From an uncultured bacterium (GTDB lineage: Bacteria > Krumholzibacteriota > Krumholzibacteriia > LZORAL124-64-63), in contig CALEMW010000183.1 of NCBI GenBank assembly GCA_937910695.1, positions 1 to 38,735 on the forward strand: 38,735 nucleotides of DNA, in the 5' to 3' direction. Shown here piece by piece: positions 1-8,676 of the stretch. Below the pieces are notes generated by a model. That model was given only the letters and a program-made list of their open reading frames with translations. It had not been told where the DNA came from and searched no databases. Position numbers and translations under genes: made by a program. Positions within the stretch are counted from its first letter, which is position 1, and each line of letters starts with the position of its first letter.

Positions 1-1393
1 TGAGCACCGGCTGGTCCATGATGCCCTGATGGATCGGGATGTATGAGTTGTACACTTTGGCCATGGCGTCTTCGAAGCTCTCGGAATTGATGGGGATGAC
101 CTGTTTTTCGATCTCGTCGGGGGGCCCGAGCAGCAGGAAGATGTCCCCCCGGTCGTCCATGGGCTGACGACGACCGAAGCCGCCGAGAAAGCGACGGACG
201 TAGTCCATGCGCTCACGGAATTCGATCTCGGCCTCGTTGATCCTGGTCGAGGGATCCGGATCGTTCTCGCTCCAGAATCTGCCCAGGATGGCCTCCTGCT
301 CCACCGGTCCGCTCTTCTCAAAACGGTCGAGCTCGCTGTCGGGCAGCACGAGATGGCCGGTGAGCACCAGATCGTCGCGGGGACGCGTAAGCGCATCCAT
401 GCTCCATATCACATCGAACTCGTTGACCCAAGCGTTGCCCAGGCCGTCCAGCGGAGCGCAGCTCAATTGATAGCTTCCCGGCGGCAGGTCGCTCACGTCG
501 AGTTCCCAGCTCACGGTGGCGTGTCCGCCCGCGGCGATGAAGGCATGGGGATCGTCCATCACCACGATTGTGTCGCGGTGCGCCAGATCGAGTTCCTTGG
601 CCAGCACCTGGATCATCAGCGACCGCGGCAGGACCCGCGGCGCTTCGCTGCCGCGGGTTGCGGCTTCCACGTCGAAGATCACCTGCAGCAGGTCCTGTTC
701 GAGTCCGTAGCGGCGCGTCGGGTGCAGGTGGTCGGAGATCAGCTGATTCTGCAGAGGCGGCAGATCCTCCAGCCCCGGCGGCAACAATCCGAGCGGAGCA
801 CCTGCGACGAAGACCGGAGCATGAAGATACAGGCCCACGACATCGTCGATGTCGGGCGGGCTCACCCACTCCCCGCGCAGGCTGGCCCGGGGCGGGCGCG
901 GCGCCTCGTCCCTGTTCACGATGCGCGTCGCGGTCACGTCGTCGAGGGTGCAGATGATCGTGGCGTAGGGCGCAACCACGTTTTCGATGAGCAGGCTGAA
1001 GACCTGCTGAGCGATTCCCGAGTAGGAAGCTTCAAGACTGCCGGCCGTTACGATCAATTCCTCGTGTCGGCTCGAGACCGGGCTGTCGGGTTGATAGACA
1101 TCCACGTCGACGACGATCCGACCGCTCATGCGGCCTCCGAGTTCCTCCTGGAAAGCCAGCTCGCGGTTCGGTACCGCGAGCAGCAGGACGATGTCCATGC
1201 CGCCATCGTCACGAGGCCTGTCGTGAACGTCAAGGACCGCGGCGATCTCGCCTTTCGATTCGAGAGGGCGGACGAAGGACGCAGAGGTAACCCCTGCCTG
1301 CAGCATGAGGATGAGCAGCGCGCAGGCAAAGAGAAACACAGTAGCCGCTGGATGGGCGACACGACCGGCGATGGCGCATGACCTCGGGGACAT
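1..1393 (-). CDS. GWxTD-type domain exported protein (partial, C-terminus beyond window)
   Basis: I translated this reading frame directly: it is open without a stop from the ATG at 1393 to the left edge (464 codons), so the C-terminus is missing. A GGAGG ribosome site lies 5 nt before the ATG. The N-terminus has a hydrophobic segment (about residues 17-35, core VFLFACALLILML) that looks like a signal peptide or membrane anchor. The middle is a beta-rich region I do not recognise. From about residue 370 there is a block typical of GWxTD-domain proteins: RFWSENDPDPSTRINEAE, then an ERMDYVRRF helix, then DDRGDIFLLLGPPDEIEK. The usual GWxTD signature just before the DRG is replaced by RQPMD. Function is unknown for the family; surface or periplasmic location is inferred. 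It follows the PorV-like gene but is separated from it by a hairpin terminator, and a weak promoter-like TTGCCG/TAGCTT pair lies at 1429-1458. Confidence 0.75.
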   Translation of the reverse strand, partial: MSPRSCAIAGRVAHPAATVFLFACALLILMLQAGVTSASFVRPLESKGEIAAVLDVHDRPRDDGGMDIVLLLAVPNRELAFQEELGGRMSGRIVVDVDVYQPDSPVSSRHEELIVTAGSLEASYSGIAQQVFSLLIENVVAPYATIICTLDDVTATRIVNRDEAPRPPRASLRGEWVSPPDIDDVVGLYLHAPVFVAGAPLGLLPPGLEDLPPLQNQLISDHLHPTRRYGLEQDLLQVIFDVEAATRGSEAPRVLPRSLMIQVLAKELDLAHRDTIVVMDDPHAFIAAGGHATVSWELDVSDLPPGSYQLSCAPLDGLGNAWVNEFDVIWSMDALTRPRDDLVLTGHLVLPDSELDRFEKSGPVEQEAILGRFWSENDPDPSTRINEAEIEFRERMDYVRRFLGGFGRRQPMDDRGDIFLLLGPPDEIEKQVIPINSESFEDAMAKVYNSYIPIHQGIMDQPVL

Positions 1394-1549
1394 TGCGGCC
1401 TCCTGGTTGGGGGTCCTGAGTCGCTATTAAGCTACGGTGTAATCGCATGCTCCGGCAATGGGATTCTCCTCAGAGGCCTGCTCTGTGCATGAAAGGTCAC
1501 ACCAAGTCGTCGAACGGTGCCCTCAGCAGCGGCTCTCGGGGAAACGACA

Positions 1550-1581
1550 ACGCCCGCCCCCTGGAGATCCGGGGCGGGCGT
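1550..1581 (-). terminator. GC-rich hairpin terminator after the PorV-like gene
   Basis: An 11-bp perfect inverted repeat (ACGCCCGCCCC at 1550-1560 with GGGGCGGGCGT at 1571-1581) closes a 10-nt loop. It begins 21 nt past the stop of the PorV-like gene and is followed on the minus strand by only a short T run (TGTCGTTTC), so termination may be partial or assisted. Confidence 0.65.
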
Positions 1582-1602
1582 CGTAGAAATCTCCCGCGAC
1601 GA

Positions 1603-2535
1603 CTAGTAGACGAACGTCACGCTCAGTCGATGCACATAGTGCAGGGCCGTCATGTCGACCATGCTGTAGTCGAAGAGCACCTTGGATACCCTGCCCGTAT
1701 TCATCGCCACGCCGAAGCCCCAGGCCAAGGCGTCCGTGTCATAGTTCAAGTTGTAACCCAGGCGGGCGAACAGCTGCTCACGGACGTTCCATTCCACACC
1801 GAAGTTGGCCCGTTCGGCGTTGTCGCTCGGATGCTGGAATTCAGCCGAAGCGAGCAGCTTGCTGTTGTCGGTCTCGAAGGCATGGAACGACACGCCGATC
1901 TTGAAATTGGTAGGCATCTTGGCCGGCAGTTCATCGAAGGTGATCTTGCCGCCGAGATTCTGAATGACCATGCCCAAACGCAGGTTCCGGGGTCCGATAC
2001 GGTAGAGGACGCCGAAGTCGAAGCTGCCGGTGTTGACGGCTTCCTCGGCCAGACCCATGTGCAGGTAGTTCAGCGTGAACCCTGCAGAGAACTTATCCGT
2101 CCAGAAGCGGCTGTACGAGAAGCCGAAACCGACCGAGCCGGCATCGAAGGTCTCACCCGTTCCCTCAGGAAGGTAAGAAGTCCTCACGAGCATGGGGTCG
2201 AGCCAGAGCGAGCGCACCGAAAGGGCGAACGTTCCCGGCATGATGCTCGGGTTGAAAGCAAGGATCGCCGAGCTCAGGTTCATGTCGGCGGGCCATTCCA
2301 CCTGCGAAATGAAGAACTCGTTGCCGCGCACCTCCACTAAACCAGCGGGGTTCCAGAACACCGATGAGGCGTCGTCTGCCACTGCGGTGTAGGCGGAGCC
2401 CATGGCCGTGGCCCGAGCGCTGGTTCCAATTTCAAGGAACTGGGCGCCAAAGGTGCCGACTTTTTCAAAGAAGTCCGCGTTGGCAGCTGCTGGCAGCAAC
2501 AGCGCCACGAGGGCCAGGATAACGATGCGCTTCAT
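1603..2535 (-). CDS. PorV/PorQ-family outer membrane beta-barrel protein
   Basis: This 310-residue protein starts at an ATG preceded by a clear GGAGG site. It has a signal peptide (MKRIVILALVALLLPAAANA, cleavage near residue 20). The mature N-terminus carries the PorV/PorQ/UPF0164-type hallmark, FLEIGTSARATAMGSAYTAV followed by SSVFWNPAGL, and the rest alternates as beta strands up to an aromatic C-terminal residue (VTFVY), consistent with BAM-dependent insertion. In Bacteroidota, PorV is the outer-membrane shuttle that collects type IX-secreted proteins and hands them to the attachment complex. Being last gene of a cassette whose previous gene encodes a CTD-bearing protein supports a similar role here, but that is inference: PorQ and generic UPF0164 barrels share the same N-terminal motif. 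Confidence 0.85.
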   Translation of the reverse strand: MKRIVILALVALLLPAAANADFFEKVGTFGAQFLEIGTSARATAMGSAYTAVADDASSVFWNPAGLVEVRGNEFFISQVEWPADMNLSSAILAFNPSIMPGTFALSVRSLWLDPMLVRTSYLPEGTGETFDAGSVGFGFSYSRFWTDKFSAGFTLNYLHMGLAEEAVNTGSFDFGVLYRIGPRNLRLGMVIQNLGGKITFDELPAKMPTNFKIGVSFHAFETDNSKLLASAEFQHPSDNAERANFGVEWNVREQLFARLGYNLNYDTDALAWGFGVAMNTGRVSKVLFDYSMVDMTALHYVHRLSVTFVY

Positions 2536-2594
2536 GAAAACCTCCAGGTCCGTCTCTCGACGGATATTCCCCCCGGTCCTTCCGGGGAGCTGGT

Positions 2595-5378
2595 TCAGCG
2601 AATCACGACGAACTTGCCGATGAAGTCGTCGAACCGGTCGTCACTCGACTGTACGGAATACATGTAGATCCCGCTTACGATCTCCTGCCCATTGCGGCTG
2701 ACAAGGTTCCAGCACGCCTCGCCGTAACCGTCGGAACCATTGTGATCGATGGTTTCGATCAGGTCGCCGTTCAAGGAGAAGATGTCGATTCTGTTCTGCG
2801 CCGCGGGCAGGTTGGCGAAGCAGACCTTCACGCCGGTCGGATCGTCGGCGTTGGGTCGCAACTCCTGGAATACCTCGAGCGCCTCCCGGGTGGCCGGGTT
2901 CGGATACACGTACACGTTGGCGCCGTTGCGCGCCCGCTCCTCGGCCGTCTGGGCCTTGGCTCCGGGGCTCGTGCTCGTGAACGACGAGCCGGGATCGCCT
3001 GCCAGGCCGGAGCCTGTGATCAAGACCGTGTTGTCGCCCACGTTGACTTCGTGATCGGTGGCGGTCACCGAGTAGAAGTACAGGAAGCCGTTGTGCACAT
3101 CGCTGTCGATGTACTCGTAGAACTGAGTGCCTTCCTTGGCCACGTGGGACGGCCGCGATACGTCGCGCTCGGCCACCATGAAGAAGGTGTCGAGAACGGC
3201 GGGGTATCGGGACCAGGGCACGAGTCCCTCCAGGCCGTCGATGGGATTGCCAAGGATGTCAAAAAGAACGGGACGGGCCGGATAACGCCCTAGCGTATCA
3301 GCGGAAACGACCACCTGCATTGCCTCGGCGAGTCCGTCGAAACGGGGATCGTCGAGCACACGCGGGCGGTAACGGATGGGTCCGAGACCCGTATTGCGGC
3401 CCAGTGTCAGGGTGTCCAGGGCTGTGGTGCCGTCGGGCAGTTCCCGGGTCTGGGTGAACGTGTTGACGACATCGTACTCGGCGATCAGGCGCCACAGACC
3501 GCTCTCAGGGCCGTTTTCAAGGGACGAGCCGAAGGGACGGTCCCAGTTGTCCGCACGCCAAATCCGGTACGACTCGAAGTCGATGCGGTTGATGCGGATG
3601 TCGGGCGTGGTTTCGGAACGGTTGTCCCAATACACGAACACGGCGTTGTCGGTAGGCCACAAACGCATACCAGGCGGCGGCGGCGCCATGCCGACCAGCC
3701 AGTTGATCTGGAACTCGTTGCCGTTCACGCCGGTGCAGCCGGCTTTATCGCCATCGGGGATCGAGGTGTCGCCACAGGTCCATGTCGACTCGATCAGCAT
3801 GTTTTCGCCGGTGCAAACTTCACCGGCCTGGCGGAAGCATTCGAAGCAGTTGTCCATGTTGACGTAGAGACAGTCGGTGCCAGGCAGGAAGTCGTCGGTG
3901 GAGATGAACGCCTGGCTCAGCGCGAACTCGTTGGTCATGCACGTGGTGTCCATGTAATCCGCCGAGAACGAGAACAGGGGATTCTCGCCGCCACTGCTCG
4001 AGAAGTCGGAAGCGCAGACCAGCGACTCGCGGCCGTTGGTACCGGTGATCACGTCGCCGTCCATGTTGAAGAAGTTGCCCTGGAAGGTCAGGAACGCCTC
4101 GGCGCAGTTGCGCTTGAGGCCTTCGAGACCGGGACCGATGACCATGGCGGCCTGGAATGTCAACGAGTCGTCCGGATCGAGCTCGGAGAAAGGTCCGGCC
4201 GATACCAGGAAACGGAAGTCGTTCTGCTTGCCGGCGACCACGTCGTTGTCGATCGCCACTTCGCTCAACAGCTCGTAGCGTTCGGCGTCGTTGGTGGCGT
4301 CGCCGCCCGAATCGAAGGGGGCCTGGCCCGAAAAATGGTTGAAAGAGCGCAGACGGACCGTAGGAGGAGCCTTGTTGCCTGTGGGGTCGGTGTCATGGCC
4401 GAGGAAGAGGATGCCGAAGTATCCCGGGGCCTCTCCCCCGTCGGCGTCGTCGTCAAACATATAGCCGACCGAGACCGGAACGTAGGAACCGTCTTGGGCC
4501 TGAACCTGGCCCGTGAAACTCCCGGCCATGTCGTCTTCGGCGCGACCGGGCCGCGTGCGCGAGCCGATGTCGGGATCGGCGAAGAAGCCCAGGTACACAT
4601 CGTTGATGGCAGCCACACCGATGTTCGTGACGACGAACTCGAAGCCGATGAAGTCGTCGGCGTCGTCGTTTTCCCAGCCGAAGGCCGACTGGACGACCTG
4701 GATGTTCAGCGGCGTATGGTCGGCGTAGGTCTCGGCGGCGACACGGGTGTTGTCGTACATCGTGCAGACCATCATCTGGTTGCCGATCTGACCGAAGTCC
4801 TCGTCGATCTCACCGTCTTCGTCATCGTCGTAACCGTTGAGGATTTCCTCGTCGATCAGTCCGTCCTCATCGTCGTCGGAACCGGACTCGGGCAGGCGCT
4901 TGCCGCCGCCCTCCGTATTGCCGAGCGGACGTGTCACCCGTGCGGAGATGGCCTCGTAAACGGTATCTTCGATCTCGTCGTGAGGACGGAACTCACGCTG
5001 GAACTGACCTGTCGAAACGAGCTTCTCACCCAACATGACGCCGCCGACCCACAGACCGGCAGAATACAGGTACTCGATGCCGGAACCCGCCGGCCACTGG
5101 GCGGACGGAGCATCGCACCAGGAACAGTTCGCACCGGCGTTGGACCCGATCAAACCGTGGTTCGTGATGTTGACCTGCAGTTCGCCCACGTTCATCACGT
5201 AGGAACCGTCAACGACCATCGCACCGTTGGCGAGAGCCGTACCATACGGTTCGATTTGGTCGAGATCCACCCAGGCCGACGCCAAGGTGGCCGACAGACA
5301 GATGGTCACAAATAGAGTGAGCTTGAGGGCGGTCAGTCCCCCGACTCGGCTCGGTGCACAGCGGCAGGAATTCCTCAT
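2595..5378 (-). CDS. Large exported protein with type IX-like C-terminal sorting domain
   Basis: The protein has 927 residues from the ATG at 5378, chosen because an AAGGGAAGGG purine run precedes it and a signal peptide follows (cleavage near SATLASA, residue 35). An in-frame ATG at 5426 lacks a ribosome site. An Asp-rich stretch (about residues 163-195) holds two DDDEDGxIDE motifs resembling calcium-binding loops. The central part is Cys-containing and beta-rich, with a fibronectin-III-like section beginning near PPPPGMRLWPTDNAVFVYWD. The last ~85 residues match the type A sorting-domain pattern: VYVYPNPATREAL, then NRIDIFSLNGDLIETI, then SGIYMYSVQSS and a terminal GKFVVIR. It is the middle gene between a TonB-dependent receptor (51-nt gap) and a PorV-like barrel (59-nt gap), implying export to the cell surface. 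No enzyme domain is visible, so a binding or structural role is likely. Confidence 0.8.
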   Translation of the reverse strand: MRNSCRCAPSRVGGLTALKLTLFVTICLSATLASAWVDLDQIEPYGTALANGAMVVDGSYVMNVGELQVNITNHGLIGSNAGANCSWCDAPSAQWPAGSGIEYLYSAGLWVGGVMLGEKLVSTGQFQREFRPHDEIEDTVYEAISARVTRPLGNTEGGGKRLPESGSDDDEDGLIDEEILNGYDDDEDGEIDEDFGQIGNQMMVCTMYDNTRVAAETYADHTPLNIQVVQSAFGWENDDADDFIGFEFVVTNIGVAAINDVYLGFFADPDIGSRTRPGRAEDDMAGSFTGQVQAQDGSYVPVSVGYMFDDDADGGEAPGYFGILFLGHDTDPTGNKAPPTVRLRSFNHFSGQAPFDSGGDATNDAERYELLSEVAIDNDVVAGKQNDFRFLVSAGPFSELDPDDSLTFQAAMVIGPGLEGLKRNCAEAFLTFQGNFFNMDGDVITGTNGRESLVCASDFSSSGGENPLFSFSADYMDTTCMTNEFALSQAFISTDDFLPGTDCLYVNMDNCFECFRQAGEVCTGENMLIESTWTCGDTSIPDGDKAGCTGVNGNEFQINWLVGMAPPPPGMRLWPTDNAVFVYWDNRSETTPDIRINRIDFESYRIWRADNWDRPFGSSLENGPESGLWRLIAEYDVVNTFTQTRELPDGTTALDTLTLGRNTGLGPIRYRPRVLDDPRFDGLAEAMQVVVSADTLGRYPARPVLFDILGNPIDGLEGLVPWSRYPAVLDTFFMVAERDVSRPSHVAKEGTQFYEYIDSDVHNGFLYFYSVTATDHEVNVGDNTVLITGSGLAGDPGSSFTSTSPGAKAQTAEERARNGANVYVYPNPATREALEVFQELRPNADDPTGVKVCFANLPAAQNRIDIFSLNGDLIETIDHNGSDGYGEACWNLVSRNGQEIVSGIYMYSVQSSDDRFDDFIGKFVVIR

Positions 5379-5429
5379 GGATCGTACCCTTCCCTTGTCA
5401 GGTCCCCGAAACGTCTCCGTACGCATCGC

Positions 5430-8423
5430 CTAGAACTGCCAGCCGAGGCCGACGCGGAACAGACGATGATCCATGAAGACCCGCGGGTCATTGATCGGGA
5501 CGAATTCATTGTAGTTGTCGCCGTTGGCGTCCTGCAGATAGGCGCTGCCGAACTTGCCGGTTTCGGTCAGGTACGTGCCACCGTCCATGCCGGCGTTGTT
5601 CATGCCGGGGAACATGCCCGTACCGCTTGCGCGGACCATGTCCTGATTGATCAGGTTGAAGGCCTGCAGGTACAGCGTCAGACGCTGCCCGTAGAAGTTC
5701 ACCTGCCGCTCGCTCTGGAAGTCGAGCTGGTAGGTGGCCGGGAACCGTCTGCTGTTCTCCAGCAGAGGATCGGCGCGACGGGCGAACCTGTCGACGGGCG
5801 TCCAGGGGAAACCGCTGCCGTAGGAGAACGAAATCGAACCGGACCATGACTGGGGTTCGGAAAGCAGCAGGGACAGGTGGAACACGTGCCGCTGGTCCCA
5901 GTTGAGGGGCAGCTCCTGGTTGGGCAGGTATTCCAGCCCGTTGGGGTTGGAGCCGAACTCCTGCGACGAGGCCACGCCGTCGGCGTAGGAGAACGTGTAG
6001 GCGAGGTCGAAGGCATACTTGTCGTTGAACCGCTTGTTGAGCGTAAGCTCGACACCTCGGGCCGAGGCGTAGGCCTTGTTGATGTAGCGCGCCAGCTGGT
6101 TGCCCGTCTCCTCGTCGGTCACCGTCGTCGCCGCGATCAGGTCGTAGATGTCGCGGGAGTAGATGGCCACCGAGCCGGCCAGGTAGTCCGAGAACTGGTG
6201 GCGCACACCGGCCTGATAGGCCACGGTGGTCTCGGCCTTCAGGTTCGGGTTGCCCAGGGTGCCGATGTTGCCGATGGCGTCCTGGCTGCTGAACAGCTTG
6301 TCGCGGGTCGGGAACTGGATGAACCGACCGTAGCTGAAGTTGAAGCCGTCGCGCTCGGTGATCGGGAATGCGAAACCCAGCCGGGGCGAGAACTGGTGCT
6401 TGTACTTCACCACGTTCTTGTCGACCTCGTCGTTGTCGATGAGGATCTCCGCCGCCGACCCCGGTGAGAACATGTCCCAGCGGAAGCCATAGTTCATGAC
6501 CATGCCCTCGTACTCCCAGCGGTCCTGGATGTACCAGGACGCCTCGGGGTTGTACGTGTCGTACATGTTGCGGCCCGCACCGAGGGTGTATTCACCCGTG
6601 AAACGGTTCTGCCGCTCGATGGCGGGATAGCTGGTCTCGAGGGCTTCGAGGGCGTTGTAGCTCAGCTGCAGCCCGGACTTGACGAAGTGGCCGTCCCAAC
6701 GCGTCGACGAGAGGTCGAACTTCATCAGGTAGGTCGTCGTGTAGTACTCGAGGTACTGAGGATAATCGCTGGTCGTGATGAACAGCGGGTTCAGCGGGTC
6801 GGTGTAGTAGTCCGAGCTGTTCCAGTAGATGGGCGTCTGGTCCGAGAACAGGCCCGGCGACCAGATACCGCCGTGGTTGTATTCCCAGGGCATCTTGCCC
6901 TCGACCGACTGACGGGACTCCTGCGACAGCATGCTGAGCTTCATGGTGTAGAAGGTCTCTTCGGTCAGGTTGTGGGTCAGCACGAACTTGAGCTGCTGAC
7001 CGACCGACTCGAAGGCCGCATTGCGGTTGGCCGAGTTGAACCACGTGTAGGAGGAATCCTCCTGAGCGGTACTGAAGGTCGAGAACGGATACTTGAAGCC
7101 GTCGAAGCCGGGCTCGGCGGCTACGGTGTACAGGCGGCCGTCGGTGGCCCGAACCTGCAGTACGGGCACGACTCGGCGCACGAGGCTGGCGTTGCGGGAG
7201 TCGAGCACGACGGTGGGCCGCGACGACTGGGCCATGTTCTCGAACCAGGGGCCGTAGTACACGGGTACGACGTTGCGGGTGTAGATCCAAGACTCGTCGC
7301 CGGGCGTGGGCACGACCAGGGGCATGTAGATGATCCGGCGCGCGTAACCCGAAACGCTCCAGTTGGGAGAATAGCTCTCGTTGCGGCCGTAGTTGAGGGT
7401 GTACTCACCCGTGAGCTTCAAGTCCTTGTTGAAGGTGTACTTCCACTTGGTGGAGCCCTTGACCTGGTTGCTCTGACGGCGGCGGAACTGGAAGAGGGTC
7501 ATATCGCCGAGGTTGACCCTGTATTCCGGCCTGTTCGCCACCGAATAGTTCTCACGGTCGGTGAACGACATGTCGCCGGTGAAGAAGTAGGTGAGCTTGT
7601 CGACCGGAGTCGGACCGCCGAAGCCGAATTCGAAGCGGTCGTAGTTGGTGAACGTCTTGTCCTGACGGCCGAAGTCGTCGGTCATGTAGCGCAAGCGGCC
7701 TTCGAAGGTATCGCCGCCGGACTTGGTCGTCACGTTGATGACGCCGGACATGGCCGAGCCGAACTCGGCGGTCATGCCGCCGGTCACGGTGTTGACGGAC
7801 TCGACGGCCATGGACGACACCGAGAGGGCACCGCCGCCACCGACGTTGTCGACGGGCACGCCGTCGATCTGCATGGAGACTTCACCGGAGCGGCCGCCGC
7901 GGACATAGAGCTGTCCGTCGCGCATCATGACACCGGCCTGCTTGGCCACGGCGTCCTCTACCGAGTCGATGGCATATTTCGAGAGGCGGGAAGAGTCGAT
8001 GGTCTGTTCCTGGACCGTGCTCTTGACCTCGACCATATATCTGTCGCCTTCGACATCGATGGCGTCGAGGGTTTCGACGATCACGACTTTCATGTCGAAG
8101 AGGATCTCCGACGTCTGCCCGGGTTCGACGTTGACGACGATCTCTTCAGGGGCGTACCCCAGGTAGAGAACCTGGACGGTGTACGGCCCAGGGCGCAGGC
8201 CCTGAAAAAAGAACACGCCGCTGCCGAGGGACATCGTACCGGAATTCGTGCCCTTGAGCAGAACGTTGGCGTAGTTGAGGAACTCGTTGGTTTCCGAGTC
8301 ACGGATCGTGCCTCGGATGGTGCCGGGGGCCTGGGCCATCACGAACGTCGGCAACAGCAAAACGACGAAGGTGAACAGCCACAGCAGCTGCCGGCTCCCG
8401 ATATTTCGGGGACGTCGGAGCAT
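5430..8423 (-). CDS. TonB-dependent receptor with carboxypeptidase-regulatory-like N-domain
   Basis: The product has 997 residues from the ATG at 8423 (AAAGGAG site upstream). Domains in order: signal peptide to about residue 30 (FVVLLLPTFVMA); a carboxypeptidase-D regulatory-like beta sandwich (about 34-115: GTIRGTIRDSETNEFLNYAN through GLRPGPYTVQVLYLGYAP); a plug domain (about 150-270, with DGQLYVRGGRSGEVSMQIDG and EFGSAMSGVINVTTKSGG); and a long TonB-receptor-type barrel ending in an aromatic residue (VGLGWQF), the usual BAM signal. The N-terminal sandwich is typical of SusC-like receptors, but no SusD is present; instead a CTD protein and a PorV-like barrel follow in the same transcript. 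Substrate is not predictable. An ATG 12 codons further upstream (8459) also has a purine-rich leader and is the alternative start. Transcription probably starts at the strong promoter at 8620-8648. Confidence 0.9.
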   Translation of the reverse strand: MLRRPRNIGSRQLLWLFTFVVLLLPTFVMAQAPGTIRGTIRDSETNEFLNYANVLLKGTNSGTMSLGSGVFFFQGLRPGPYTVQVLYLGYAPEEIVVNVEPGQTSEILFDMKVVIVETLDAIDVEGDRYMVEVKSTVQEQTIDSSRLSKYAIDSVEDAVAKQAGVMMRDGQLYVRGGRSGEVSMQIDGVPVDNVGGGGALSVSSMAVESVNTVTGGMTAEFGSAMSGVINVTTKSGGDTFEGRLRYMTDDFGRQDKTFTNYDRFEFGFGGPTPVDKLTYFFTGDMSFTDRENYSVANRPEYRVNLGDMTLFQFRRRQSNQVKGSTKWKYTFNKDLKLTGEYTLNYGRNESYSPNWSVSGYARRIIYMPLVVPTPGDESWIYTRNVVPVYYGPWFENMAQSSRPTVVLDSRNASLVRRVVPVLQVRATDGRLYTVAAEPGFDGFKYPFSTFSTAQEDSSYTWFNSANRNAAFESVGQQLKFVLTHNLTEETFYTMKLSMLSQESRQSVEGKMPWEYNHGGIWSPGLFSDQTPIYWNSSDYYTDPLNPLFITTSDYPQYLEYYTTTYLMKFDLSSTRWDGHFVKSGLQLSYNALEALETSYPAIERQNRFTGEYTLGAGRNMYDTYNPEASWYIQDRWEYEGMVMNYGFRWDMFSPGSAAEILIDNDEVDKNVVKYKHQFSPRLGFAFPITERDGFNFSYGRFIQFPTRDKLFSSQDAIGNIGTLGNPNLKAETTVAYQAGVRHQFSDYLAGSVAIYSRDIYDLIAATTVTDEETGNQLARYINKAYASARGVELTLNKRFNDKYAFDLAYTFSYADGVASSQEFGSNPNGLEYLPNQELPLNWDQRHVFHLSLLLSEPQSWSGSISFSYGSGFPWTPVDRFARRADPLLENSRRFPATYQLDFQSERQVNFYGQRLTLYLQAFNLINQDMVRASGTGMFPGMNNAGMDGGTYLTETGKFGSAYLQDANGDNYNEFVPINDPRVFMDHRLFRVGLGWQF

Positions 8424-8619
8424 GTCGTCGCTCCTTTCAACGGAACAGGTCCGATTCATGCCGGTTCCTTTCGACCTTACCGCGAGGTGCAGGCGGGTCA
8501 TTGGCCGGTCGATCCAGATATCACCATCCGGACCTTCAACCGCCCTGAGGCCATCCCCGGTGGAGGGGGAAATGGTCGGGAAACAAGAGGTTCCATGCTC
8601 AACCGGCAACTTCGGGCTG

Positions 8620-8648
8620 AATATAGAGATCGGTGAAAGCCGTGTCAA
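8620..8648 (-). promoter_or_regulatory. Near-consensus sigma70 promoter for the TonB receptor/CTD/PorV cassette
   Basis: On the minus strand TTGACA (8643-8648) is separated by exactly 17 nt from TATATT (8620-8625): six of six and five of six consensus positions. It lies just past the stop of the ABC ATPase gene and would give a 5' leader of about 190 nt before the receptor start. Confidence 0.75.
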
Positions 8649-8676
8649 CCTAATGTGTTCCGGCGCTGACCCCGCT

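Noticed and set aside
353..1381. Long plus-strand frame opposite the left-edge gene
   Set aside because: The minus-strand frame here reads as a GWxTD-type protein with a signal segment and ribosome site; the plus-strand product is low in hydrophobic cores and matches nothing, a typical GC-driven antisense frame.
8498..8596. 32-codon minus-strand frame in the TonB receptor leader, possible leader peptide
   Set aside because: No ribosome site precedes its ATG and the Pro-rich product shows no regulatory residue run.
6687..8636. 649-codon plus-strand frame antisense to the TonB receptor
   Set aside because: His/Val/Gly/Arg-rich composition with no domain; the opposite strand encodes a clear receptor.
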